Assembly (NCBI RefSeq): GCF_009687845.1
Contig: NZ_BLAD01000056.1
Span: 1-64,000, forward strand
From: Acrocarpospora corrugata
Lineage (GTDB): Bacteria > Actinomycetota > Actinomycetes > Streptosporangiales > Streptosporangiaceae
DNA length: 64,000 nucleotides
Reading direction: 5' to 3'
The notes beneath the pieces are model-generated. The model made no database searches and was not told the origin of the DNA. It worked only from the letters and a program-made list of their open reading frames with translations. This document shows positions 30,708 to 39,866 of the stretch, in pieces (position 1 is the first letter of the stretch; the number at the start of each line of letters is the position of its first letter). The translations under genes and the position numbers were made by a program.

Positions 30708-31928
30708 ATGCGTGCCAGAAATTTAATCGCGACATTCGTGTCGGCGGCGATGGTGATCCCGATCGGCCCCGCTCAGGCCGGCATCCGGCAGGCGCAGGTG
30801 GTCTCCGCGAACCCGTCGGGACGGACCCCGCATGTGCTCGACGGCATCGTCAACGCGCTCGCCCTGGTCGGCGACACCGTGGTGGTGGGGGGCGAGTTCA
30901 GCCTGGTCAGGAACGTGGGGAGCACGACCGAGCTGCGCCGCCCGAACCTGTTCGCCTTCGACCTGCGGACCGGCAGGATCGACCCCGGCTTCGCGCCCAG
31001 GATGGACGGGCCGGTGTTCGCGCTGGCTTCCGGCGCCGGTGGAACGGTCTACGCCGGCGGCGCGTTCACCCGCGGCCTGGTCCGGCTGGACCTCGCCGAC
31101 GGCGCGCCGGTCCGCTCCTTCACCGGCGCCACCTACGGCGGCGAGGTCTCCAGCCTGGTACGGCGCGGCGACCAGCTCTACGTGGGCGGCGACTTCACCC
31201 AGATCGCCCGCGCCACCAGACCCGCCCTGGCCAGGCTGAACGCGACCACCGGCGCCGTGGACCCGACCTTCACCGTCACCCCCGGCGGCGGTGAGACGAA
31301 AATCACGGCGATGGCGGCCAGCCACGACCGGCTGGTCGTGGACGGCTCCTTCACCACCCTGGACGGCCTCCCCCGCCCGCAACTCGGCGTGATCGACCTG
31401 ACCACCGGCAAGGTGGCCGACTGGCGCACCGACGCGTACGCGCCGGAGTGCCTGGCGGTGTTCCCGTCCTACGTCCGCGGCCTGGACCTGTCCCCCGACG
31501 GCTCCTACTTCGTGGTGGTCACCACCGGCGGACCGGCTCCCCGCACCCGCAAACTCTGCGACACCGCGGCCCGCTTCGAGACCTACGCGAAGGGCGAAGG
31601 AATCCGCCCGACCTGGGTGAACCACACGGGCGGGGACTCGCTCTACTCGGTGGCCGTGACCGGCGCCGCGGTCTACGTCGGCGGCCACCAGCGCTGGCTG
31701 GACAACCCGTACGGCTCCGACACCGCGGGCCAGGGCGCCGTGTCCCGGCCGGGGATCGGCGCGATCCATCCGAGCACCGGGAAGGCCCTCGACTGGAATC
31801 CGACTCGGGCTCGGGGAATCGGTGTGAAAGCGTTTCTCCCGGTAAAGAACGGTCTTTTGGTCGGAAGCGACACGACGCGGCTGGGAGGTGAGTACCATGC
31901 CCGAGTCGGATTGTTCCCGATGCCCTAG
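30708..31928 (+). CDS. Secreted beta-propeller repeat protein
   Basis: The ATG at 30708 gives 406 residues with a signal peptide ending near Ala-Gln-Ala-Gly (about residue 25). The mature protein consists of repeats with YAGGAFT, YVGGDFT and VDGSFTTL turns and DLRTG/NATTG/DLTTG strands, typical of DUF5122 delta-60 beta-propellers. No catalytic residues are evident; an adhesion or cell-surface scaffold role is likely. TAGGAC just upstream (30695-30700) may be a -10 giving a nearly leaderless mRNA. Its stop overlaps the convergent DUF4229 stop in CTAG. Confidence 0.8.
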   Translation: MRARNLIATFVSAAMVIPIGPAQAGIRQAQVVSANPSGRTPHVLDGIVNALALVGDTVVVGGEFSLVRNVGSTTELRRPNLFAFDLRTGRIDPGFAPRMDGPVFALASGAGGTVYAGGAFTRGLVRLDLADGAPVRSFTGATYGGEVSSLVRRGDQLYVGGDFTQIARATRPALARLNATTGAVDPTFTVTPGGGETKITAMAASHDRLVVDGSFTTLDGLPRPQLGVIDLTTGKVADWRTDAYAPECLAVFPSYVRGLDLSPDGSYFVVVTTGGPAPRTRKLCDTAARFETYAKGEGIRPTWVNHTGGDSLYSVAVTGAAVYVGGHQRWLDNPYGSDTAGQGAVSRPGIGAIHPSTGKALDWNPTRARGIGVKAFLPVKNGLLVGSDTTRLGGEYHARVGLFPMP

Positions 31929-32131
31929 CCCTCGGGCAGGTCGCGCCTACTACTGATCCGCGTACTGACCGCGTCACGTTGCCTTGACAGCAGAACGTAA
32001 CTGGCCAGCCCGCTGACCAAGAAGGCCACGGCCAGCAGCGCGTAAGTGCGCAGACCGAGGAGATAGAGCACGCCCAAGGCGATGGCGAACAAGCCCAGAC
32101 GGGAGAGGGTGTAAACGATAACCGCGCGCAC
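31925..32131 (-). CDS. DUF4229 small membrane protein
   Basis: This 68-residue protein has two hydrophobic helices (about residues 5-27 and 30-48) with the DUF4229 pattern: TLSRLGLFAIALGVLYLLG then a short loop and SGLASYVLLSRQRD. The GTG start has no strong ribosome site, and a TAACCT hexamer lies upstream. Such proteins are conserved beside menaquinone and cytochrome genes in actinobacteria, but the function is unknown. Confidence 0.75.
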   Translation of the reverse strand: MRAVIVYTLSRLGLFAIALGVLYLLGLRTYALLAVAFLVSGLASYVLLSRQRDAVSTRISSRRDLPEG

Positions 32132-32389
32132 AGCGTCGAGGTTACGTCACTCTCCCGTATCGCGGACTCTCTTCGCATCAGGCGCGAGCACTGCTAGGGT
32201 TCCCATCACGGCGCTTTCGTAAAGAAACACCCATGAGCGCCCCAAAGAGGCTCTATCATATAACAATCGGGCACTGAGCCGGTAACAACCCGTGATCTTC
32301 TCTGAAAACCACGGATAAATCAGGCTTCGCTCGGCACACTGGTTACCTGTCCGCCCGCTGCAGGACGCGGGATGCGAGGGGGAGAGATT
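32132..32389. other. Divergent intergenic region upstream of bldC
   Basis: This 258-bp region separates DUF4229 from bldC. It contains an AT-rich core near 32252-32264 (TCATATAAC). GAGGGGGAGAG at 32376-32386 is a strong ribosome site for the bldC GTG. No other gene was recognised. Confidence 0.45.
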
Positions 32390-32611
32390 GTGGAGAGTAG
32401 CAGCGAGCGACTGCTGACCCCTGGAGAGGTTGCCGCCCTCTTCCGGGTCGACCCGAAGACCGTGACACGCTGGGCCGCGGCGGGGCGAATCAGCAGCATC
32501 CGTACCCCCGGAGGGCATCGGCGATTCCGCGAGTCGGAAGTACACGCCCTCCTTCGCGGTGAGGAAGTCCTGACGGCCGACCGGCCGAACGGAGACTCAC
32601 CGCGAGTCTGA
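32390..32611 (+). CDS. bldC: BldC-type developmental HTH regulator
   Basis: The GTG at 32390 sits 4-5 bases after a GAGGGGGAGAG ribosome site and gives 73 residues. The MerR-like HTH reads LLTPGEVAALFRVDPKTVTRW, then RISSIRTPGGHRRFRESEV, closely matching Streptomyces BldC, which binds head-to-tail on direct repeats and controls the timing of development. An upstream in-frame ATG at 32372 lies inside the ribosome site region and is less likely. Confidence 0.9.
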   Translation: MESSSERLLTPGEVAALFRVDPKTVTRWAAAGRISSIRTPGGHRRFRESEVHALLRGEEVLTADRPNGDSPRV

Positions 32612-32724
32612 CGCACCACTGCACCACAGCAGCACCTGCACCACATGACCAGCTGTTGGTGATCCTGCGACTCCCGGAAGGCGCAGGGTCACCGGGTTAT
32701 CGACGAGCGCGGCGCGCGAGCCCG

Positions 32725-32961
32725 CTACTCCAGCTCGGATTTGAACGCCAGGAACTCCTGTTCCAGGGCGTCGTTTTCTTCTTGCCAGCGGCGACGGCGG
32801 GTGGCTTCTTCTTCCTCGGTAATGGATTCGGGGAGCCACTGGTCGTAGTCCGGCTCGCCTGGCGCGATCTCGACGTACGCGTTGCCGATCAGGCGCCCGT
32901 CATCGCTGGTCAACGACTGCGGCACGCGCAGTGTCCCGTCAGCGAGCCGGATCACGAACAT
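32725..32961 (-). CDS. Small acidic protein paired with a metalloprotease gene
   Basis: This 78-residue protein starts at ATG 32961 after AGGTGG. The N half begins MFVIRLADGTLRVPQS. The C half is a strongly charged predicted helix starting ITEEEEATRRRRWQEEN. I do not recognise a family. It lies 11 bp downstream of the metalloprotease gene on the same strand, so the two are co-transcribed. It could be an inhibitor, antidote or folding partner of the protease; this is context only. Confidence 0.6.
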   Translation of the reverse strand: MFVIRLADGTLRVPQSLTSDDGRLIGNAYVEIAPGEPDYDQWLPESITEEEEATRRRRWQEENDALEQEFLAFKSELE

Positions 32962-32972
32962 TGCTAGACCAC

Positions 32973-33848
32973 CTATATTCCGTAGCGCCTGTTGAAGAAG
33001 AGCATGACGTTCAGTGCGGTCCGGGTGTTCCCGCCGAGCATGTCCACCAGGGCCGGCCGCTGCCGTGACGCGATGGCCGCGAAGGCGTCCGCGAAGAACT
33101 CCTTGCGACCGAGTGTGCCCGGCTGTTTGTGGAAGGCCGACGCGAGTAACGGACGGCATTCCTCGTAGAGAGCGGCGAACTCCGGTGAGTCCGAAACCCA
33201 CTCTCCCGGACGGGCGTCCACGTCGTCCAGCGCATGCCCGACTTCGTGCATCATCACATCTGGTGTCGGAGATGGCCGGTCGCCCACCACGATCTTGCGG
33301 TCGCCATACGCGCCGGCGCAGATGTCCCAGGTGGCCCGGCCCGACGGCAGCGGCGCACCCCGCAGGTACCCCATGTCGTCCAGGTCGGGAACTCCGCCTC
33401 GGCCCACGTAGATGCCGTCCAGTCCGGCCGCGAGCAACTCCTTGAGCCGGTCGGGCAGCCGCGCCAGGCTGTCCACCGCGCGCACCGCGTCCGGCGACGG
33501 CGGGCCGTCCTGTGCGTCCCACTGGCGGTACAGCACCCGCTCCAGGGCCCCGCAGTGCCGCCTCCCATCCCTGCTGTCCGGCCGGTCGGGCCGATGCGGC
33601 GAGGCCCTGGCCGGTTGGTCGTCCAGTTCGAAGTCGCGCCAGGTGTACTGGGGCCGATCCACCACGGGGGCGGTCACCGCCATCCGGCGCTCGATGTGCT
33701 TCTCCGGCTGCTTGTCCGGGTGTTTCTCCGCCCGCTGCTCTGCGGTCTCGATCCCACGGTAAGGCGACGCATAGGTGGCCCCCACCTGGCCCCGCTGCCA
33801 CCACCGAGTCCCTCGCCGGTGGCGGCCTCTATCGCCCTGCTGCGCCAT
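32973..33848 (-). CDS. Putative zinc metalloprotease (HExxH, lethal-factor-like C-terminal domain)
   Basis: The ATG at 33848 follows GAGAGAGGTG and gives 291 residues. The first 100 residues are basic and low-complexity with no signal peptide. The C-terminal domain has VMMHEVGHALDD with the HExxH zinc motif and, about 50 residues later, KEFFADAFAAI, whose acidic residue would be the third ligand. This layout recalls anthrax-lethal-factor-type and polymorphic-toxin metalloproteases. Paired with a 78-residue acidic gene downstream, it may be a toxin-antidote or regulated protease. The substrate is unknown. Confidence 0.65.
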   Translation of the reverse strand: MAQQGDRGRHRRGTRWWQRGQVGATYASPYRGIETAEQRAEKHPDKQPEKHIERRMAVTAPVVDRPQYTWRDFELDDQPARASPHRPDRPDSRDGRRHCGALERVLYRQWDAQDGPPSPDAVRAVDSLARLPDRLKELLAAGLDGIYVGRGGVPDLDDMGYLRGAPLPSGRATWDICAGAYGDRKIVVGDRPSPTPDVMMHEVGHALDDVDARPGEWVSDSPEFAALYEECRPLLASAFHKQPGTLGRKEFFADAFAAIASRQRPALVDMLGGNTRTALNVMLFFNRRYGI

Positions 33849-33983
33849 CGCACCTCTCTCTTTGTCGGGAAGGTGCTTGTACCGCACTACCGTACGATGC
33901 CGCTCTTCGAGAGTCATCCCTAATGATGTACGGCTATCGCGATGGAAACCCGATCATCGGGTCGCATCGTTTACCGTGTGGGC

Positions 33984-34277
33984 ATGGCTAACGTGGTTGT
34001 CGGTCTGGCGTTGCTGGCCTTCTGGCTCTACTGCCTCTTCGACGTGATCACGACACCGGCCGAATACATTCGCGGCCTGCCGAAAGGCATGTGGGTCCTC
34101 ATTACGGTCGTGCCGGCGATCGGGGGGTTGCTCTGGTTGCTGGCGGGGCGGCCACAGTACGCGCCGGCCGTACCGAGCGAGGCCGAGCAGCCGCCGCCCC
34201 CGTCAGGCCCGCGCGGACCCGACGACGACCCTGACTTCCTCCGGAACCTGGAACGGCGGCTACGCGACGAGGACTAG
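33984..34277 (+). CDS. PLD_N (phospholipase D nuclease N-terminal) domain membrane protein
   Basis: This 97-residue protein has an N-terminal helix (VVVGLALLAFWLYCLFDVI), the short loop with PKGMWVLITVVP and a second helix, then a proline-rich acidic tail. This matches the PLDc_N domain (cardiolipin synthase N terminus) without the catalytic part. The ATG has no clear ribosome site; TACCGT at 33973-33978 may give a leaderless mRNA. The stop overlaps the convergent ccsB stop in CTAG. Confidence 0.7.
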   Translation: MANVVVGLALLAFWLYCLFDVITTPAEYIRGLPKGMWVLITVVPAIGGLLWLLAGRPQYAPAVPSEAEQPPPPSGPRGPDDDPDFLRNLERRLRDED

Positions 34278-35182
34278 GGCACGTCCGCGTAGGAGTGCAG
34301 CCCGCCGAAGAAGATGTTCACGCCGACCAGGTTGAACAGCAGGCAGCCGAAGGCGATCAGCGACACGATCATCGCGGCCTTGCCCTTCCAGCCGGCCGTG
34401 GCGCGAGCGTGCAGGTAGGCCGCGTACGCCACCCAGGTGATGAACGCCCAGACCTCCTTCGGGTCCCAGTTCCAGTATCGGCCCCACGCCTTGTCGGCCC
34501 AGAGCGCGCCGGAGATGACGGCGAACGTCCAGATCGGGAAGCCGATCACGATCACCCGGTGCGCGATCCGCTCCAGGTCGGCGCGGGCCGGCAGCCGGGA
34601 CTCGCCCTCCCGGCGGATCAGGTACAGCGCGGCGGCCACCCCGCCCACCGTGAACAGGCCGCTGGCGGCGATCGCGGCGGACACGTGGATGGCCACCCAG
34701 TAGGAGTCCAGCGCCGGCACCACCGGACCGGCCTGCGTGTACAGCACCCGGACCGCGAAGCCGAGCCCGAGCGCGGCGATCACGGTCACGAACGCGCCCA
34801 GGAACCGGACCGGGTAGCGCAGCTGCATGAACAGGTAGACGGTCACGGCGGCGAGGATCATCGCCACCACGAACTCGTACATGTTGCCCCACGGCCACCG
34901 CTCGACCGCCAGGCCGCGGGTGAGCGTGGCGGTCACGTTGGCGGCCCAGCCGATCCAGCTGGCCCCCACCGCGAGCCGGCCGGCCTGGCGGGCCCAGACG
35001 ACCGGTTCGCCCGGCTGGGTCTCGGTGACGGTGCCGCCGTCGGACCTGACGAGTTCGCGGACCTGGGCCGGCCGGGTGCCGAAGGCGAGCTCCAGCGCGT
35101 AACCGATCATGGCGGCCAGGTACAGCAGGATGGCGGCCAGGATGAGCTGGTCGCTCAGTGTGGCCAGACTGTCAGCGGTCAT
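34274..35182 (-). CDS. ccsB: Cytochrome c biogenesis protein CcsB (CcsA/ResC-type haem handling protein)
   Basis: This 302-residue membrane protein carries the tryptophan-rich haem motif WGRYWNWDPKEVWAFITW near residue 240 and conserved histidines in the helices. With ResB it forms the System II cytochrome c synthase that moves haem outward and attaches it to CxxCH motifs. The start (35182) lies 11 bp inside the end of resB, so the two are coupled. It is the last gene of the ccs operon. Confidence 0.93.
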   Translation of the reverse strand: MTADSLATLSDQLILAAILLYLAAMIGYALELAFGTRPAQVRELVRSDGGTVTETQPGEPVVWARQAGRLAVGASWIGWAANVTATLTRGLAVERWPWGNMYEFVVAMILAAVTVYLFMQLRYPVRFLGAFVTVIAALGLGFAVRVLYTQAGPVVPALDSYWVAIHVSAAIAASGLFTVGGVAAALYLIRREGESRLPARADLERIAHRVIVIGFPIWTFAVISGALWADKAWGRYWNWDPKEVWAFITWVAYAAYLHARATAGWKGKAAMIVSLIAFGCLLFNLVGVNIFFGGLHSYADVP

Positions 35183-36719
35183 CCGTGACTCCTGAACGGG
35201 GGTTGAGCGAGGCGACGATCTCGGCGAACTCGTCGGTGAAGTTCGACCCCTCGGTGCGCGACAATCCTCCCACCGTGGCCCTTCCGTCCGTCATCCGGAC
35301 CCAGACCCGGCGGCGGCGGATGGTCAGCGACAGCACCAGGCCGAGCACGGTGGCGATCGAGGCCAGCAGCGCGGGCATCCGGCCGGGGTCGTAGGTGGTC
35401 TGCAGCGCGATCCACTCCTTGACGCCGGTGAACTGGATCTTTCCGGCGCCGTCCGGCAGGTCGAGCGCCTCGCCGACGGCCAGCGGGCGCGGCTGCGCGG
35501 TCATCTTGCCGAGCGGTTTGAGGTTCTGGTGCGCGCCCAGGTCGTAGACCGACTGGGGCTGGCCGGAGTCCAGGCCGAGGTCCCCCGCGAACGGCCAGAT
35601 CTGCACGGTCGGGTTGACGGCGCCGGGGAAGACCGAGACCCAGTCGTCCCCGGCGGGCAGCGTGGACGGCAGGAACCTGCCCAGGAAGGCCAGCTGCTGG
35701 GGGGCGGCGTCGGGGACCTTGATGACGCATTCGGATTCGAAGGTCGAGGTGTTGGAGGTCAGGCACGGCACCGGGCCCTCGTACGCGACCTGGCCCGCGC
35801 CGTCGGTGACCGTGAAGACGGGCGCGTAGCCGTGGCCGATCAGGTAGGTGAGCGTGCCGTTCACGTCCAGCGGCTCGTTGACCTGAAGGTCCACCACGCG
35901 GTCGGGCGCGCCGGGTGCGTCCTTGACGCTGAGGGTGGCCGAGTAGGTGAGCGGCTGGCCGACCTTCTCGTGGCCGGGGCCGACGTAGGTGGCCTGGAAG
36001 TCGGTGAGCCGGAAGGAGAAGGGTTCCAGCGATTCCGCGGTGACCGAGGCGCCGGGGACGTACCGGTCGTAGGCGGCCACGGTGTTGGCGAAGCCGTCGC
36101 CTTCGACCACCAGAACGTTGCCCTTGTAGCCGTACAGGCCGCCGACGCCGACGGCGAGCAGCAGGACCAGCAGCGCGAGGTGGAACACCAGGTTGCCTGT
36201 CTCGCGCAGGTGGCCCTTCTCGGCGGCCACCCAGTCGGGGCCGGTCTCGACCCGGAAACGGCGCTTCTTCAGTACGGCCACCGCATCGGCGAGGGTCAGT
36301 TCCCCGTCGAGTTCGGCGTGGTGCGGGAGGCGGAGCAGGTTGCGCGGCGCGGCCGGGGGCTTGCGGCGGATCTCCTTCAGGTGCGCGAGCGTGCGCGGCA
36401 GCACGCAGCCGACCAGCGACAGGAACAGCAGCAGGTAGATGGCCGCGAACCAGGGCGAGCGGAACACGTCGAACATCCAGAACCGGTCCAGCCACTCCGC
36501 CCTGACCGGCTCCGCCGCGAAGTAGCGGGCCACCTGACCGGGGTCGACGGCGCGCTGCGGGAAGACCGAGCCGGGCACCGAGGCCAGCGCGAACAGGAAC
36601 AGCAGGATGAGCGCGGTCCGCATCGAGGTGAGCGTGCGCCAGCCCCAGCGCAGCCAGCCGATCACGCCCAGGCCGACCGGTTTGGCGGCCTGTTTCTGCT
36701 CTTCTTCGACTACCGTCAT
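35172..36719 (-). CDS. resB: Cytochrome c biogenesis protein ResB
   Basis: This 515-residue protein has the ResB layout: two helices near the N terminus with RTALILLFLFALASVPGS, a third near 90-110, a large extracellular domain (about 180-430) and a final helix before 475. It is the partner of CcsB in the System II synthase. Its start overlaps the ccdA stop. Haem for this step would come from the hem genes nearby. Confidence 0.92.
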   Translation of the reverse strand: MTVVEEEQKQAAKPVGLGVIGWLRWGWRTLTSMRTALILLFLFALASVPGSVFPQRAVDPGQVARYFAAEPVRAEWLDRFWMFDVFRSPWFAAIYLLLFLSLVGCVLPRTLAHLKEIRRKPPAAPRNLLRLPHHAELDGELTLADAVAVLKKRRFRVETGPDWVAAEKGHLRETGNLVFHLALLVLLLAVGVGGLYGYKGNVLVVEGDGFANTVAAYDRYVPGASVTAESLEPFSFRLTDFQATYVGPGHEKVGQPLTYSATLSVKDAPGAPDRVVDLQVNEPLDVNGTLTYLIGHGYAPVFTVTDGAGQVAYEGPVPCLTSNTSTFESECVIKVPDAAPQQLAFLGRFLPSTLPAGDDWVSVFPGAVNPTVQIWPFAGDLGLDSGQPQSVYDLGAHQNLKPLGKMTAQPRPLAVGEALDLPDGAGKIQFTGVKEWIALQTTYDPGRMPALLASIATVLGLVLSLTIRRRRVWVRMTDGRATVGGLSRTEGSNFTDEFAEIVASLNPRSGVTDDR

Positions 36720-37433
36720 CAGATCACCGGCTCGAATCCGCCCACCCAGCCCTGCAGGCCCGCGATGAGCTCACCCCACAGGCCGGTGACGAGCAGCAGC
36801 CCCACGGCCACCAGCATCGCGCCGCCGACCCGGGTGATGAGTTGGGAATGGCGGCGGACCGCCTTGAACGTCCGCAGCGCCCTGCGGTAGGCGAGCCCGG
36901 CCAGGATGAACGGGAGGCCGAGGCCCAGGGCGTATCCGAAGGCCAGCAGCGCGCCGCGGGCGGCGCTGCCCTGGTCGACGGAGAGGGTCAGCACGACGGC
37001 CAGGGTGGGGCCGATGCACGGCGTCCAGCCGAGGCCGAAGACGATGCCGAGCAGCGGCGCGCCAGCCAGCCCGGCGGCGGGCAGCTTGTGGATCCGGAAG
37101 TCGCGCTGCAACCCGGGGATCAGCCCGAGGAACGCGAGCCCGAGCACGATGGTGAGCGCGCCCAGCACCCGGGTGATCGTCTGGGCGTTGCCGAGCAGGG
37201 CCGAGCCGAGCCCGCCGAAGAGCGCGCCGCCGAGCACGAAGACCAGGGCGAACCCGAGCACGAACAGGCCGGTGCCCAGCACCAGCGTGCGCCGGCGCGG
37301 GTCGGCGCTCATCCCCGTGACGTAGGACAGGTAGCCAGGCACCAGCGGCAGCACGCACGGCGAGAGGAACGAGACCAGGCCGGCCAGCAGCGCGATCGGC
37401 AGCGCGACCAGCAGCGAGCCCGAGGCGACGGTG

Positions 37434-37447
<14 letters not shown>
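36719..37447 (-). CDS. ccdA: Thiol-disulfide transporter CcdA
   Basis: This 242-residue protein has six helices in the CcdA/DsbD-beta pattern. FLSPCVLPLVPGYLSYV near residue 30 and GLGWTPCIGPTLA near 140 carry the two redox cysteines that relay electrons from cytoplasmic thioredoxin to ResA. The start overlaps the resA stop by 14 bp. The order resA-ccdA-resB-ccsB is the usual actinobacterial one. Confidence 0.94.
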
Positions 37448-38003
<556 letters not shown>

Positions 38004-38069
38004 CGGAGAACGATCTCCTAGTACTACGGCCAGTAGAGCAACGTCACTCTACCGTGGGGGCGCCTCGCC

Positions 38070-38705
38070 CTAGGCTCCGGCCAGGGGGTTGCCCTTTTGC
38101 AGGATCGCGGCCGGTTCTGTGTATCCGACGGCGACCAGCCGCTCGTCCTCGAAGGTGAAGCTGGTCAGGCTGGCCACCGAGCACTGGCGGCGGCGCGGGT
38201 CGTGCCAGAGCCGCCGGTTCTCCGCCGCCAGCCTTATGATCCAGATCGGCAGCTGGTGGCTGACCAGCAGGATCTCGTGACCGGGGACGGCCTTGAGCGC
38301 GGAGTCTATGACGGACTTCATCCGGGCCACCACATCCAAATAGGCCTCCCCCCAGGTCGGCCGGCGAGGATCGCGGAGGTGCCAGTAGTTGCGCGGATCG
38401 CGAAACATGGCGTTGACGAGGTTCTTGCCCTCGAAGACGTTGGTCGCCTCCAGCAGGCGGTCGTCCAGGATGACCTCAAGCCCGCCCAGCGCCTCGGCGC
38501 ACGGCGCGGCCGTCTCCTGGGCGCGCTCCATCGGCGAACTCCAGATCGCCACGATGTCCCGGCCCGCGATGGACTTGGCCACCATGTCGGCCATCGCCCG
38601 GCCGTTGTCGGACAGGTGGTATCCCGGCAGTCTGCCGTAGAGGACGCCCGCGGGGTTGTACACCTCGCCATGGCGCAGCAGATGAACGACGGTGGTCTCA
38701 GTCAT
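38070..38705 (-). CDS. Histidine phosphatase (phosphoglycerate mutase superfamily)
   Basis: This 211-residue protein has the catalytic LLRHGEVYNP near residue 9, the second arginine in WSSPMERAQET and the late histidine in LLVSHQLPIW. It acts on an unidentified phosphate ester. The gene lies between lysR and the cytochrome c maturation operon, a conserved position in actinobacteria, but the link to cytochrome biogenesis is unknown. Confidence 0.85.
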   Translation of the reverse strand: MTETTVVHLLRHGEVYNPAGVLYGRLPGYHLSDNGRAMADMVAKSIAGRDIVAIWSSPMERAQETAAPCAEALGGLEVILDDRLLEATNVFEGKNLVNAMFRDPRNYWHLRDPRRPTWGEAYLDVVARMKSVIDSALKAVPGHEILLVSHQLPIWIIRLAAENRRLWHDPRRRQCSVASLTSFTFEDERLVAVGYTEPAAILQKGNPLAGA

Positions 38706-38725
38706 GGTGGCGCCAGCCTACTGCG

Positions 38726-39664
38726 CTAAACGGACGTGGTAAGCGTTGCCGCGCCCGGCTCCAGCGCCAGCGGGGCGCACGCGGCGCGCAGCGCCTCCAC
38801 GGCCGCGCGGATGGCCGGACGGCGGGCCGCGTCGGTCCGCCAGAGGCCGTAGACCCGGCGGATCGGGCGGGGCAGGATCGGCACCATGCGCACCCCCGCC
38901 GGGACGACGCCCCGGCCCAGGCGCGGGATCAGCGCATACCCGTGCCCGGCCGCGACCATGGCCAGCTGGCTCGGGTACTCGTCGGCGTAGCAGACCACCT
39001 TGGGCTCCTTCTCCGAGGACCGGATCAGGAACATCAGGAAGTCGTGGCAGACCGTCCCCGGGGTGGAGATGATCCACTGATCGCCGGGCAGGTCGGCCAG
39101 GGCCACCTCGCGCTGGTCGGCCAGCGCGTGATCGGCCGGTACGGCGACGTCGGCCACGTCCTCCAGCAGGGTGGCCCGGGACAGGCCGTCCGGGATGGCC
39201 ATCGGCCGGTTCACCCAGTCCTGCACCACGGCCAGGTCGATCTCGCCCCGGGTGACCTCGCGCAACTGCCGTTCAGGCTCGCGCTCGTGCACCAGGATGT
39301 CGAGGTCCGGATGGCGCTCCTTGAGCAGGGTGAGCGCGCTCGGCATGATGCCGCGCGCGGCGGTCGGGAAGGCCGCCATGGACAGCCTGCCGACGACCGC
39401 GCCGCGCAGCGCCTCGAAGTCGGCCTCGGCGGTCTCCACCAGGGCCAGGATCTTCTCGGCGTGCTCGGCCAGCAGCCCGGCGGCGTCGGTCAGCTTCACG
39501 CCGCGCCCGTTCCGCTCGACCAGCACGGCCCCGGTCTCCCGCTCCAGTTTGGCGAGCTGCTGGGAGATCGCGGACGGCGTCACCATCAGCGCTTCCGCCG
39601 CCGCGCCGACCGAACCGTAGGTCGCGACCGCGTGCAGCGCCTTCAACCGGTGCAAGTCCAACAT
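38726..39664 (-). CDS. LysR-family transcriptional regulator
   Basis: This 312-residue protein has an N-terminal winged HTH (residues 1-60, with EALMVTPSAISQQLAKLE) and the LysR substrate domain. It is divergent from a 39-residue ORF across 72 bp, so it may regulate that promoter as well as its own. The effector is not apparent. Confidence 0.88.
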   Translation of the reverse strand: MLDLHRLKALHAVATYGSVGAAAEALMVTPSAISQQLAKLERETGAVLVERNGRGVKLTDAAGLLAEHAEKILALVETAEADFEALRGAVVGRLSMAAFPTAARGIMPSALTLLKERHPDLDILVHEREPERQLREVTRGEIDLAVVQDWVNRPMAIPDGLSRATLLEDVADVAVPADHALADQREVALADLPGDQWIISTPGTVCHDFLMFLIRSSEKEPKVVCYADEYPSQLAMVAAGHGYALIPRLGRGVVPAGVRMVPILPRPIRRVYGLWRTDAARRPAIRAAVEALRAACAPLALEPGAATLTTSV

Positions 39665-39701
39665 GTAGCTAGCCTAAACCATGCACCTAAGAAAATCTCG
39701 C

Positions 39702-39730
39702 TTGTGCTCAACTGTTAAGCGCTGGACAAT
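39702..39730 (+). promoter_or_regulatory. Promoter of the leaderless small ORF, divergent from lysR
   Basis: TTGTGC (39702-39707), 17 bp, GACAAT (39725-39730). Transcription would start about 7 bp on, at the ATG at 39737. The region is shared with the divergent lysR gene. Confidence 0.5.
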
Positions 39731-39736
39731 GAATAC

Positions 39737-39856
39737 ATGAGAATCCTGAACAACCTCTTCACGAAGAGCACCCGTCACGCCGAGCTCTCCTACCTGGAGA
39801 CCCTCGCCGCCCAGGCCCGCCAGTCCCGCTCCAAGAAGCCGAGCCGATCAACCTGA
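39737..39856 (+). CDS. Leaderless 39-residue small protein
   Basis: ATG 39737 opens a 39-residue frame ending at TGA 39854-39856, starting MRILNNLFTKSTRHAELSYL and ending in a basic, serine-rich tail. It is amphipathic and highly basic. It has no ribosome site but sits exactly at the predicted start of a promoter, and codon choice (CTG, GAG, GCC) looks actinobacterial. It is divergent from lysR. I do not recognise the family; it could be a regulated small protein or leader peptide. Confidence 0.42.
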   Translation: MRILNNLFTKSTRHAELSYLETLAAQARQSRSKKPSRST

Positions 39857-39866
39857 TGCCACCGTT

